A program made the position numbers and the translations under genes. 64,000 nucleotides of DNA from Epiperipatus broadwayi (lineage: Eukaryota > Onychophora > Udeonychophora > Euonychophora > Peripatidae), in assembly GCA_028023455.1 (NCBI GenBank), contig JAQFVV010000988.1, positions 1 to 64,000 of the forward strand, given 5' to 3'. The notes below the pieces were generated by a model. The model was not told the DNA's origin. It ran no database searches and saw only the letters and a program-made list of their open reading frames with translations. Shown here piece after piece: positions 45,317 to 57,800 of the stretch; position 1 is the first letter of the stretch, and each line of letters opens with the position of its first letter.

Positions 45317-46520
45317 CACCTGGGTCTCTTTTTATGTGGACTTATTTAACATGATTTTGAAGTTACGCGATTCGTGTTTCACTGGAAGTCGACCTCCGGT
45401 AATGCGCTATTATTTTAAATAATAAATTTCATGCACTTACATTATATTGAAAGTAGTAGCACATTATTGGAATTCTACTTTCATCTTAGTAATTTCAATA
45501 TTTTCAGTGCTTTATAATAGTAAGATTTTATGCAATAATGAAATTAAAATCATGATTTCCACATTTTATGTATACACACATTAAATTTTACAAGAATATA
45601 ATATAAATTTTTTCAAACATTGTGCGTGTTAATTTTGCATTTTAAATCACATTCTGTTTTTGCTTTTTAAAAAAGAACGTAATCAATTATTAATCATTTA
45701 GTGTCCGCAAGTTTATTTTTAAAATGTCAGTAATAGCAGTGGGCACAATGAAAAATTAAAATCTGATTTTTAATTATAATTAACAATTTAAAAATTATTT
45801 ACGGGCGACTTAAAATTAATGTGATGTAAAACGAAATTTGATTTTTAAACGGAATTGAAAATTAAAGACAAAAATAAGAATTTAATTTTTAGTTGTTAGT
45901 TTTAATTAAATTTTTCCCAGCAGTGGTGAATAAATGTCTTTTTATTATCATAAGTCTAAGTTCATAAACAATTAATAAAATCATTGTTGTCATCAACAGA
46001 AAACCATTAACACAACATGAGAGTGAACTTGGCGCTAGTTGTATTTTCTCTAGTGAGAATAATTGCTGAGATATTCTTGACTTCATTTAAGGAGAAGCCA
46101 AATACATCACATCACTACACACGAGAATCTGATTTTTTACTAGTTTGCAAACGAACGTGTTTTTGGGAAAATAGCGATAATAATTAAAATGTGTGTAAAA
46201 AAATGTAAATTACTATACTGTAAATTATGCATAAAAATATATTATTTTGAATAAAATTAAATATTATAGTTAAAAAAAGTTTGTCTTGTATCAAATTTTT
46301 TCAAATTTGAAATTTTTTATTAGTCATATTTTATTTTCTTATTTTTTTTTTGCATGAATTTTAAAGTAATTTTACATTGGTGCTTTGCTTTTATGCAAAT
46401 TTTAAAAAATCACAGACCGCATCCCCCCTTTTTCAATGTAAGTTACGTCTATTTTTGCACGATTTTGCTTGCGCGTGTTTTCTGAGGAACCTATCTATCG
46501 CGTAAAATGAGACCCAGGTG
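45317..46520. mobile_element. 1.2-kb non-autonomous DNA transposon with terminal inverted repeats
   Basis: The left end reads CACCTGGGTCTCTTTTTATG and the right end, reverse complemented, CACCTGGGTCTCATTTTACG. Two of the four mismatches in the first 23 bases are CpG/TpG differences, as expected from decay of one ancestral repeat. The interior is AT-rich with no transposase; a 65-codon minus stretch (45889-46086) shows no domain. I could not find a clear target duplication, so the superfamily is open. Confidence 0.55.
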
Positions 46521-47129
46521 CATTTACAAGTTTTTATCATGTGAACAATTTCATCATCATCTTTCCTCAATTTTCTTAACTATTTTACCTTTTTATGCCA
46601 AAATTTCTTATAGTTTCCATGGATACCATATATTTGTAGATGATACTAAAGTCTTTGAATTTAAAATCTATAGCATCCATCATAATAAAAATTATTTTAA
46701 AATTATAAATAATATTTTTAAAACATATTCAAATAAAACTCCATAAATTTCAATAAAATTAAACATACAGATTATAATATTAGAATAAATATTTAAACTA
46801 TAGATATTAAAATAAATCATTTTTAATTTTGATTATTTACTATTGTTTTCATAACAACAAATTGATAATTTTACCAGAGAGAAATATAAACATTCATACC
46901 TACACGTTCAAATATTAAATTTAAAGTTTATGTCATTACTGTAAATCATTTTAATATTACATATAAACTAATATAATTATTACTTTATTAATCTTATTTT
47001 TTTAAATAAATAAATTGTTTTATTGGAAAACAAAGGATGCATAAGTACTCCAGGGATTACATAGATGTGAGAGTCTATTGCTTCATGGGTGCCCAGGATT
47101 CAAGTGTCCATTATTATTAAGCTGCCAGA
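46521..47129. other. AT-rich spacer, no gene
   Basis: Low-complexity DNA with one 79-codon open stretch (46507-46746) that starts inside the transposon end and shows no domain. Confidence 0.4.
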
Positions 47130-47760
47130 TGATCTTTGAGTTTTCCATCTTATATGAGTGCTTTATCTTTAATATTTAAGCTTTATTTGATTGGAGATGG
47201 ACAATTCCTTCAGTGGTTGTGTGAAGAAATTAAAAAGTGGGTTTCTAAGAAACCAATCAGGGAATTTATATTGATATTAGATGAAGCTGAAGATCAATCT
47301 CCATGTGGCCTCAATAATCTCCTGTAAAACAATTGTTTTGTCCCTTTCTTTAATTTTATTAATTTCCTTTAGGAAATTCCCCAGAGAATTGCTCATAGAT
47401 TGATTAAATATCATTCTGCATCTAACTGACCAGATGGAAAAAAAGGGCAAAGGTGGATAATCTTGTTATAGGGAAAGATCCTTTTCCTATGCTATCAATT
47501 AGGACAGAGAGAATTGGTTTATTGGAGTTAGATAACAAAGACATTATGATAAATTTAAAGGGATTGGTATTGACAAAGAAGATGAAGTGTGGTTTCTTAT
47601 TCTTTTGAGCACAATGGGCATATCAGATCTATTCTAGTAAATCCTCTATGAGTGGTAAGGAAGTGGTTCATTGGGAGACCTTCTAGATTAATTTTAAGTA
47701 AGAAGTCTAGGTATTTAGATTCAAGGAATCAGAATCTAAACTTCTTTATAATCTGGTAGT
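47130..47760 (-). pseudogene. Non-LTR retrotransposon (LINE) 3' coding remnant
   Basis: The minus strand from 47686 encodes LEGLPMNHFLTTHRGFTRID, then ICPLCSKE, a stop, and ETTLHLLC. This is the C-terminal segment that follows the RT in many LINEs (h...R.g.....CplC...eEt..Hll..C). Stops and frameshifts follow. The plus-strand open stretch at 47136-47327 is antisense to it. Upstream RT is not recognisable in 47.8-48.1 kb. The LINE clade cannot be assigned. Confidence 0.5.
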
Positions 47761-50221
47761 TACTTACCATGAGGAGAGAAGAGCAAATGGTTTTAATGGG
47801 TTAAAATTGGAATGGTTAGTACAATTTGTGTATTTGGTTTTGTAGGAAATGAGAGTTTGATCCAACTATTTCTTTTGGGAGATGGCCTATCAGTGGGGGG
47901 GGGTACAGTAAAGGAACAAGTATCAAGATAGGATGAGAATATTCTGTATATAGTGTTATGGATTCTTTGGAATGGAAGGTATCTATGGAGTGCAAAGAAA
48001 GACTATTGTCCTTAGTGTGTTTTTGGAGATTTCATAAGCTAATGGCTGCTATTGTATCCTTACATATGAGTTTGGTGCACATTGAGTTAATTTTTTTTTG
48101 TTTTAGCTAACTTATTTACAGGTTTGCAATTTTTAAAAGTTAATTTCATGTAAATGTGTATCATTTAAAATTCAAAAGGAAACAGCAATTTTTAAAATTG
48201 ATTCTACAATATTAAAAGCTATAGATAGATAGACAAATAGATCGATAGATATGAGAAGATAACATCCATTACATAGAAAAACAATTTAACTTTTGATGTT
48301 ACTAAAAAACTGTCAATTACTACTAATTGACAATCCTTGGTGCAAAGCAAGTTTTTCTCATAATAGTTCTTTTGTTGGGGATCTTTAAAGCAAAAGGGTT
48401 CTCTTTTACTTTAAACCCAAGTTCTTATATAGATTTAGACTTAGATAACATCAATTCATAATAGTAATAAAGAAATAAACTGAGTATAAAATATAAACTT
48501 ACAATACACTCTCCGACCTAGAAATTTAAAATAGAAAATCTTAAGCTAATTTTTTAATACATATAATAAATAAATAAAAATATGTATAAAGTAATTAATA
48601 ATATTTAAATGATTACAAAGAATTTATTATAGATCTATATCTCTTTTTATATTAAGCTGAAACTTAAGCAAAGATATTTAAACAAAGAGATTTTAGTCCT
48701 GGTTATGATATAAATGTTTGTTTACTTTCGAGGTGTAAGGTTCTATCTGACTGATTTCTTCCAGCAGTGCAGGCACAGTTTATGTCTATTTAGAGTTCAT
48801 TATGAAGGTTTGGATCTCCAGTAATCTGGTCAGGGAGGATGAAGGCCATGTTCAGGATCACTAGGTTCATGAGGATGCAATATTGATCTCCAGGGTTTGT
48901 CTTTAGATGGCCTAGCATTGCATACTTTCACTAGGGTTCTTTAAGGTGAATAGTTTCTGCATTTTGAATGAATGGTTTCCTTTAGCAGTTGTCAAGCAGC
49001 AAAATATAAAAATCTATATCAGCAGTTCACACTTCACAAATATAAAAATTATATATCACATCAGCAGTCTGCCATTAACGAATATAAAGTTATAATCCTC
49101 GCAGTGAAAAACACAGAGTTTTTATATGCAATGGTTATCTCCCACTATATCTTAATTAAAAGTTTTAACCAGGATTAGTCTTTTATCTCCCAAGTAATTT
49201 TAAAAACAAAATGTAATCAGAGTTCTTATCTTTTTTCAAGCATTAATTAAATCTAAGTAAATGAGAAAATACGACTCAACTTTTAAAATAGATTAAAACT
49301 AAAATGCAAAAGAAAATAATTATTTTAATTAAAACACTTTTCAATTTAAAATTATATAATTTCAAAAATATGATTGAGTATGTGAGCTATAGCATGTACT
49401 CTTAATAAAATAAAAATAACAAAATACAAAATGTTTAAATACAATTTTCTTTTAAAATCTTTATAACTATACATGTTGTTTTTGATTTTGTGATGGTTGC
49501 TTTTGAAATAGATAAAGTATCCAGTTTAATATATACAAGACAATGTCTTGGAATTGCAAAATTTTGCTTTATATGATACAAATTTTAAATATTATTATCT
49601 TTATAATAAGCCAATAAAAATTTTATGTTATGTTTATTATTGTAGTTTATAGATCTCAAATATTCATCACAATATATATATATAAACAAAAACTCAAATA
49701 AATTCTACAATATTCAAAATACCAACATTTAGAAGTAAACAATAGTTATAGTCAATTTACAGCATGTCCACCATTGTAAATAGCATTTTACAATTAAAAT
49801 TTTAAAAAAATCTTATTAAAGTTCCGTGATCCTGATCCCACTTCAATGGCCAACTTTTCACAATTTATGTATGTTAATACATTTATATTATCCATTTAAT
49901 AAATTGTCTCTAATATTTATAAAATTTGACTTAATTTTTCTTTTCTTCAAATCATTTTTCACATGTAAAATGAAAACACTATCCAAGTAAAAACTTCCAT
50001 AACAAATAGCTGAATGTTTTGCAAATACATATTTTAAATCTATCTGCAGAACATCACATTTCATAACACAAAAGTTCATGTTCATGAATTCTTTTTTAAT
50101 GCTCATTTCTTATCACGAATTTAAGTGAATCCACATTGGCACTCCATTTTATATATAATATTACATTTGTTGATTTTATTAATAATATTTTTTTCACTAA
50201 CAATTAATCTATCAATATTTG
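47761..50221. other. AT-rich stretch, no supported gene
   Basis: Contains a G run near 47897-47906, TAGA repeats near 48222-48250 and only short open stretches. A GC-balanced patch at 48750-48960 shows no coding signature. Confidence 0.4.
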
Positions 50222-50259
50222 GTCTAACATTAAATGTATGTTGCCATTTAATGTTAGAC
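50222..50259. repeat. Perfect 15-bp stem-loop
   Basis: GTCTAACATTAAATG, then TATGTTGC, then CATTTAATGTTAGAC. No T tract or gene next to it suggests a function. Confidence 0.8.
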
Positions 50260-51142
50260 AAGCAATTGATTTAAATCCGTATTTGCAGAAAATTTAGTTA
50301 TGTGTTATGAAAGTTTTTGTTTCACCATTGTTTTTATTTTACATATGAAAAACAATTTGAAGAAAAGAAAAATCAAAGAGTTTTATTTTATAAATGTGAT
50401 AGACAATTTATTAAATAAACAATATGTATGTTAAAATACATAAATTATGGAAAGTTAACCATTCGCATGAAAACGTTAACGTTGTATGACTTTAATGAGA
50501 TTTTTTTTTTAAATTTTAACTATAAAATGCTTTTTATAATGGCAGATATGCCATAATCAGACCATAACTATTACTTATTTTAATATATTCATATTTTAAA
50601 TATTGTAGAATTTATTCCAAAGTTTTTTGTTTATTATATTTATTTTATATAACAAATTTTTAATGGGTAACTTGTTATTTTAAACACACACACACATATA
50701 TATATATATTGTCAAAACTCCACTAGAAATAATATATTAATTAATTTCTTAAACAAAGTGAAAGTACAATTAATTCCAAACAAGCTTTCCGGAATAATTT
50801 CTTTATGGATTACAATATTAATATTTAGTTGGCTGTGAATGTAATGTTTGCATCCCAATGCAATGTACAAAATCATAAACTAAATCCAATAGCATACAGA
50901 TCATGGTACTATTTCTACATCATTACATATTCAAATATTATAACAAATTACATTAAATGAAAATTAAATTAGTCTAGAAATTATATCATCTTAAATACTA
51001 ATTAAGTTATAATAATTATTCCATTTATATTATAAACCAATCATTAATAACTACTTGAAGAGTGGTGTTGTAAGCCAAAAAATTTACACTTGATTATTTT
51101 ATTGTGATTTCAATATTAAACTTTATTTCAACCATAATATTG
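50260..51142. other. AT-rich spacer, no gene
   Basis: Includes a CA/TA microsatellite at 50685-50710. Nothing else is supported. Confidence 0.4.
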
Positions 51143-52130
51143 TTACATTTTTATTTACCATTGTCAAACTCACTCCACTCACAACTTTGACACCATCCAT
51201 TTCAGATAAATACAATAATGATTATTACTAATCATTTTCTAAACTAGAGATTATCTCTAGCACAGATATAAACTTTAAACCTCAGTTAAGATTATTATAT
51301 CTGATTTTTTAAATTTTAAACATACACATGGAGTTATTTACCTTTCTCTTTCCCATGTATAATATCTTTATAGATATATTAAACAACCTCTATACTTCCC
51401 CATTCCTTTTAAATTCATATAAATAAAGATATAATAAAAGACCAATTGATCCCCAAGATGCATTTTGTGTTAAGCCAACACTCATCTGTTGGCCCAGGTC
51501 ACTATCTCTCTCATATATATATATGAAGAGAATTTATCTATAGTAAATAGTTACAATTTTATTTACCACTGTTAAATTCACACCACTCACAACTTTGACA
51601 CCATCCATTTCAGATAAATACACTAATGATTATTACTAATCATTTTCTAAACTAGAGATTATCTCTATCACAGATATAAACTTTAAACCTCAGTTAAAGA
51701 TTAATAATCTAATTTTTTAATTTAATTTTAAACATACACACACATGGAGTTATTCACCTTTCTCTTTCCCATGTGTAATATCTTTGAGAATATATACTAA
51801 ACAACCTCCATACATCCCCATTCTTTTTAAATTCATATAAATAAAGATACAATAAAAAACAAATGATCCCCAAGATGCATTTCATGCTGAATCAGCACTC
51901 ATCAGTTGGCCCAGGTCACTATTTTCCATATACATCTCTATAATATGAAGAGTATTTATCTATAGTAAATTGTTACATTTTATTTACCATTGTCAAACTC
52001 ACTCCACTCACAACTTTGACACCATCCACCTCTGATAAATACAATAATGATTATTACTAATCATTTTCTAAACTAGAGATTATCTCTAGCACAGATATAA
52101 ACTTTAAACCTCAGTCAAAGATTATATAAT
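51143..52130. repeat. 2.4 tandem copies of a 0.41-kb repeat
   Basis: Copies start near 51143, 51550 and 51970 with TTACATTTTTATTTACCATT, followed by CACTCCACTCACAACTTTGACACC and CTAGAGATTATCTC. The first two end with TGGCCCAGGTCACT and a short TA stretch. The third is cut at about 52130. Identity is about 93%. No ORF. Confidence 0.85.
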
Positions 52131-53095
52131 ATTTTCAGTTTAGTTTTGAGCACATTTAGTTTAAAATATTATTTGTAAGTGACTTTAATTTTGTCTTAAA
52201 ATAATTTACTATAAAGTTATAAGAGTAAGCATATGCATTTTTAAATTATTACAAATATTATTAATAGATAAATTCTTAGTAGAGAAATAAAATATGTATT
52301 TTGTTTTAAAGTAATCAAAACTTTAGCATATAAAAAATGAATAAATAATTCCAGTGCATGACAAAGTTTGTAGTGAAATACTTAAAAAAAATAAAGACAA
52401 TTTTTTTTTATTTTATATTCTTTGGAATAAAAAGCAGATATCTATTCTTGCAGATTTTTTACTTGGAAGACAAAACTAAGAAATAAAGTTGTTTTGTGTT
52501 TCTTGCTCCTGGTAGACTTTTGCAACTTTTTTTGAAATAAAATTAGTCATGATAATTGCTTTATTAAATTTTATATGGTTATTTTTTATAACTTAATATA
52601 TCATAGACATAGATATAATTTGGAAGACAAGAAACTGCTCAGAAATTCAATGAGTAATTCTACAGCAAGTCTTGCTCACAAAATAATTAGTCATCTGTGC
52701 AATAGAGTTGAATGGCATTTCCTTGGAGGTTTACAGATACTACATTTTGAACACTTCTTAGACAATATGAAATTTCTTAATCTGATTTACAATCTAATGC
52801 TATAAATTTCCTGAAACCCAAGTTTCTAATGAAATGTTATGACAAATAGAAACTCCTATGTCAGTTCAATAAGTAACAATTGTTGCTCTGCATTTATTTT
52901 ATTTTTATATAAATGTTCCAAGAATAAATTTTTCTGAATAAAATACCATGTTTTGTTTTAGTTATGTTGCTATTTCAGTTATAATTAACATAAATTTTTT
53001 TTACAAGCATTGGAAGAAAATTTTGCTGCAAAAAAATAAATCAGCATCACAATTTGTCAAAAAACTGGCTAAAACAGTGGCAAGCTTTTCGACAT
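52131..53095. other. AT-rich spacer, no gene
   Basis: One 76-codon plus open stretch (52575-52805) without motif. Nothing else. Confidence 0.4.
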
Positions 53096-53241
53096 AAAAA
53101 GCCATTTTTTTTTTTTTTTTTCTCATATGTCATAGCATCGGCCGGGACGCGAACCCACAACCGTCTGCAACCAACTACTTGCTTGCAAGGCGGATGCGAT
53201 GACCTCTCGGCTAACAACGCTTGACAAAAAAAGCCATTTTT
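53096..53241 (-). mobile_element. Complete tRNA-derived SINE with 14-bp target duplication
   Basis: AAAAAGCCATTTTT flanks the element at 53096-53109 and 53228-53241. On the minus strand it has an A box TAGCCGAGAGG (about 53203-53213), a B box GGGTTCGCGTCCC (53144-53156) and a poly(A) tail (T run 53105-53121). A-to-B spacing and order fit a tRNA-derived SINE of about 105 bp. The 44988 copy belongs to the same family. Confidence 0.85.
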
Positions 53242-53599
53242 GTCTTTCTATCTCTCCCAAATACCAAATACCCCCCCCCGCAGTGAAAAATAGGGTTTAT
53301 GAAAAATATAAATTTCTGAGTGACTGTAGTCTGTGGATATATTTGAACATGTATTTTAATAATAGAATATAATCATACACCTTAATCAAAATGAAATTAT
53401 TTTAAAAAATAAACAAAAACAAACTTTGATAATTTGATTTATTCACAAATGTCTAACATTTAAACATTCGTAACCCTAAATTCAAGAAACAACATTGTAA
53501 AGTGTACATTTTTCCTCTCTAAGAATTATCAAAATCTTTATTTACAAATTACAAGAAAAAATAAAAAAATGTGTTTATGTTTTTTATCGCAAAATGAAT

Positions 53600-53632
53600 C
53601 CCGATATTGGGATCAAAGAGCCGCATGCGGCG

Positions 53633-53683
<51 letters not shown>

Positions 53684-53709
53684 ATGAGCTGTAATATAGT
53701 GACCCCTGA
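53600..53709 (-). mobile_element. Possible hAT-type transposon end with CT microsatellite
   Basis: The minus strand starts CAGGGGTCACTA (from 53708), a hAT-like terminal repeat, then a GA tract, then the palindrome GCCGCATGCGGC (53620-53631), which recurs in hAT subterminal regions in the form GAGCCGCATGCGGCTC. The opposite end was not found, so this is a fragment or a coincidence. Confidence 0.35.
53632..53683. repeat. CT microsatellite
   Basis: About 26 CT units with one TTT interruption. Confidence 0.95.
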
Positions 53710-55049
53710 TCTAAAGGATTAATTATGATACATAGGCACATTTTTGTGTTAATTAATTGACGTGGATAGTCATTACAAACATTCACTTTTAATTTTTAGT
53801 TCTTCTGTAGTTTTCTTTATTCCCTGGAGTTACGCAAACCATATTCACGTGCAAGTAAAAAATAAGACACAACATTATAATGATAGAAGTTTATTCTGTT
53901 ATATATATATTCTCATTTTTTAAATTTTAGTAATGTATTTCAGCATTTACTTGGAAATTTATGTATGTATATATTTTAAGTACGTAATTAAGGAAGACAT
54001 AATCATATGAAAATTTTAATTACTTTCGACAGTTTGTATAATTTGTCAAATCAACGTAAAAAATTATAATATATATATTAAGTACTTAATTAGAAAAGAT
54101 ATAGTCACATGAAAATTTTAATTATTTAAGACAAGTTTGTATAATGTGTCATATCAACTTGCGCAATTAGTTGTCTGTTAATTAAATCAAAAAATAATAG
54201 ACAATTTTTTTAAATTAAAATAATAGAGCAAGTTTTATTAGGGCAGACTATTCATTAAGAATTTTCTCAACTAAAAAAGAAAATAATTGGATAATATATA
54301 ATGGATGATGAAATGTAGACTAAAAAAAAAAAAACAAGGAATAGTAATCGAACAATTTTGAAAAAGTCAGAAACTCCAGTATAAACAATGTCAAACAGAT
54401 AAATCTGTCTTCTTCAGACAACAAAAGATGATAATTTTTTAACTAAAAGTTATTATCAAGGTTCTCCATTTTTTTTATTAATATAATGATATAAAATAAA
54501 ATACAAAAACTTAAATAAAATTATGAACTTGAATTTTAATTTGTTAATCTTCATGCACATTCCATTAGCAAAATCTGTGCTGGGTAACAAAACAAAATGG
54601 TTTCCTTTATTTTCTTTTAATGCATATTATGTTGTAGATATTGTTTAGTGAAGCCAACACATTTAATCCACATCTTGTCTTACTTGTCATGTGATAACCT
54701 CCCTTTGAGAGTTGCTATAAATTGCTTCAATGTCTGTGATGAGTTCTTGCATTGGATGTTCCCAAGTACTGCTGATAAATCATAGGCCATAATTTAAGAT
54801 CTTCTTGATATTATCTAGTGGGTCATGTATTTAGAGGGGTTATGCATACTCCTTCCTGAGTGGCAACAAGTGTCTATTATACTATTTAACTTGCAAATTA
54901 AATGTAAGTATTTGATATTTACCAGTGATCTCCACAGGGATATATTGAAGATCCCATATTTTGTACTTAAAAATAGATATCCATAAAGTCATAGTAATAA
55001 ATGTAATTTTTGAATATTTTAGTATGCAATATCTCAACGAAATGTAATG
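53710..55049. other. AT-rich spacer, no gene
   Basis: TA tracts near 53900 and 54069, and two similar stretches (53960-54050 and 54070-54160) that share TACTTAATTAG...AAAGATAT-like text, a possible short duplication. No coding evidence. Confidence 0.4.
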
Positions 55050-55465
55050 TGGAAAGAAATATATGCAAAAATGTACATGAGATATGCTTAAAGTTTATAA
55101 GTTAACAAATTTTGCATAGTGCATTTTTGATTAAAGGATATTAGTGAATGGCAACTGACAGAGAGGAAAAGATTGCTGGATTTATTAAAAAGAACATGAA
55201 TAGGTGAATAGTATAATTGAATGGCTAATTATTCATTTAAGTAGGCCATTTTTTAGACAGGGGAACACAGGAGTCTTTCTTTTTAATAGCATTTCTATCT
55301 CTCACAATGTGTCAGGCCTCTTTCAATTTCCACATGGTGTCATTAGGTGTAAGTTGGTGGCCAATGTAGGCTTGAAAGGGTGGCTGAAAGTGGATTGATG
55401 TTCATAAAAACATTGATTAGGTATCAGTTTGGGTTTGAGTGTGATTGTATATGTATCGGTGTTGT
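55050..55465 (+). repeat. Left arm of a 0.4-kb inverted repeat
   Basis: Pairs with 55606-55985 at about 85%, with a loop of about 140 bases. The arm is open for 64 codons (55204-55398, starting MNSIIEWLIIHLSRPFF). The opposite arm carries the matching frame. Confidence 0.75.
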
Positions 55466-55605
55466 GTTAATTGAGTAGACAAATTGTTGTTGATTCTCTA
55501 TAATATATGGCATGACAGTTGGTTGGAGGGCATGTGGCTTTGTATATCATTTATGATTTTGAGTTCAAATGTAGAATGTCTTTTGTGTTGAAAATTAGCT
55601 TGTTA

Positions 55606-55985
55606 GTACAACACCAATACATATACAACCAGGCTCAAATTCAAACTGATACTAAGTCAGTTTTTTAAAATATCAATCCACTTCTAGCCATCTTTTTGAG
55701 CCTATATTAGCCACCATCATATTTCTAGAGTCCAATGATGCCAATAAACTGAAAGAGACCTGACACATCATGAGAGATAAAAACACTATTAATAAGAAAG
55801 TTTCATGTGTTTCCCTCTCTAAAAATGGCCTACTTAAGTGAATAATTAGACATTCAATTATGCTAATCACCCATTCATGTTTTTTATTAAAGTTGACAAT
55901 TTCTTAGTCAAAAGTGCACTAGGCAAAAATTACTAACTTAAAAACTTTAAGCATATCTTGTATGTCTTTTCATATATTTATTTTT
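55606..55985 (-). repeat. Right arm of the 0.4-kb inverted repeat
   Basis: Reverse complement of the left arm. Its minus frame (55673-55870) starts MISIIECLIIHLSRPFLERE and ends with the same VANIGSKRWLEVD tail (VANVGLKGWLKVD in the left arm). Similarity of frame and length in both arms hints at a decayed coding unit, but no family is recognised. Confidence 0.75.
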
Positions 55986-56169
55986 ATATACAAAAGGCAG
56001 ATTAGGGCTAATAATAATTGTAGTAGTATTAGGTAATAGTAAAAGGTTTTATGGAAGGGGGTGTGAAGTAGAGTTTAATGAGATACTATTTTTAAAAAGG
56101 TCATATTTGTATTTTTTGTAAAAGAAATTTAAGACAGTTCTTTTAAAAAAAGAAAAGTGATTTATGTAA

Positions 56170-57800
56170 ACATATATGCTGATAAGAACAAAATTAAAAA
56201 AGGTGGAAGAAGAATGTGATCACAAAAAAAGACTAGAAATCAATGGACTGAACCCAGAGAATAGAGGAGGATTCCAAATTAGCAAACTTATTGCAAATTT
56301 TCAAATAAAAGAATGTAGATATGTTAAAAAAAAAAATAAGAAAAAAGTAATCAATAAATAAAAGAGGATAGCAGGCAGAAAAGAAAAGAAATGTAAAAAT
56401 AGAACAGAGGAAATTCAAATACTTCTAAGGAAAGAAGAAAAAAGGAATCAGTGAAGTCAGATGTATTTGCAAAAATTATCAACAATGAGAAGAAATACTT
56501 TTTAAAAAAGTAAAAAATTGCAATCGAAATATGTCGATTAAAATAGAGGAAATTAAGCAGAAAAGAGAAAATGATTATGAAAATAAATGAAAATAAAAAG
56601 GAATACACAACAAAATAATTGATGTTATAGACCAAATGCAGAATAAAGTTATGAAACTAGAAAAAAATAAAAAGGAATACAACAACAAAATAGTTGATGT
56701 TATGGACCAAATACAGAATAAAGTTTAGAGGAAGATGAAAACTTAGACCTAATAGTAAAAAGAAAAGATCATTGGAATTTGCAACTGAAGTAATAAAATA
56801 AGTACACATTCAAGTATCAAGGATTAAACAGGAAACTGAAGATGGGAAGGAAATGAAAAAGCTATTAGAAAGATTCAGCAAGAAACTAGCATGAAAATAA
56901 AAAAAAAATTAAGTCATTTCAGTTTAAAAAATGTGATGAAATTATTGCCCATTTGGAAATGATAAAGATTGATCATAAAGAGTTAAAAAAATAAAAACTC
57001 CACAAGTTTAAAGGAATTGAAATTTGTAAATGATATTTAGATAATATCCCACTATATTGAAGAAAAATGAATTGTAAATCAAAATATTTGTTAAAGAGGA
57101 GGCCAGGTTGAACCTGATACCTCATAATGAGGTACTTAATTTAGTGATCCAATTTCTAAACATAACATTTAGGTGTCAGACTTGGGAAGACCCTATCAAA
57201 CATTCAGGTTGAACCTGATACCTCATAATGAGGTACTTAATTTAGTGATCCAATTTCTAAACATAACATTTAGGTGTCAGAATTGGGAAGACCCTATCAA
57301 ACATTTAAATAGACTAATAAAGCATTTTATGTTAAACTTGCTGCCAGAAAAAAATAAAATGGCAATAACATGTAGTCACTTTCAGAGTGCATTTTAGGCA
57401 TGGTGGCATTTCTTATTAACCAAGTCAAGTACTTATGAAAGTTATAAAAAAACATTATTGACTAGTTATTGGACTGAAGAATATCAGAAGCATATAATGT
57501 ACAAAGTTTTTTAGGAAAGATATGAATTTGGAAGATCTTATAAACTTTCTTCAGACACCATGTGGCTAGATTGAAAGGCTTTACTTCCCATTATCTAATT
57601 AAAGGCCAGATTATATAGATCATCGGATGAAATTTGCAAATGCTGATATTAATTATCAATCCATTGAGCAGATAGCAAAGCTTCTAAATACATTTGATTA
57701 AAGCAATAAGCCTCCAGAATATTTTAGTTGCAAAGAAGGTAGCTAATTATATTTAAAAAAGTCATAAATAAAGGTTGAAATAAAGGCCTCATTGAGTGTA
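56170..57800 (+). pseudogene. Decayed Gypsy-type gag (coiled coil plus capsid-like part)
   Basis: Broken plus-strand frames encode an Asn/Lys/Glu-rich coiled-coil portion (56170-56900; for example KKEYNNKIVDVMDQIQNKV). They are followed by LNLIPHNEVLNLVIQFLNITF and LTSYWTEEYQKHIMYKVF, which align in layout with SEDHQELTRYWVMQRK of the gag at 36546. There are many stops and at least two shifts. A 101-bp exact tandem duplication sits in the middle. Short plus and minus open stretches in this interval are fragments or antisense shadows. Confidence 0.55.
57104..57305. repeat. 101-bp tandem duplication inside the gag relic
   Basis: 57104-57204 and 57205-57305 differ at one base. 101 is not a multiple of three, so the duplication also shifts the reading frame. 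It must be recent relative to the surrounding decay. Confidence 0.95.
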
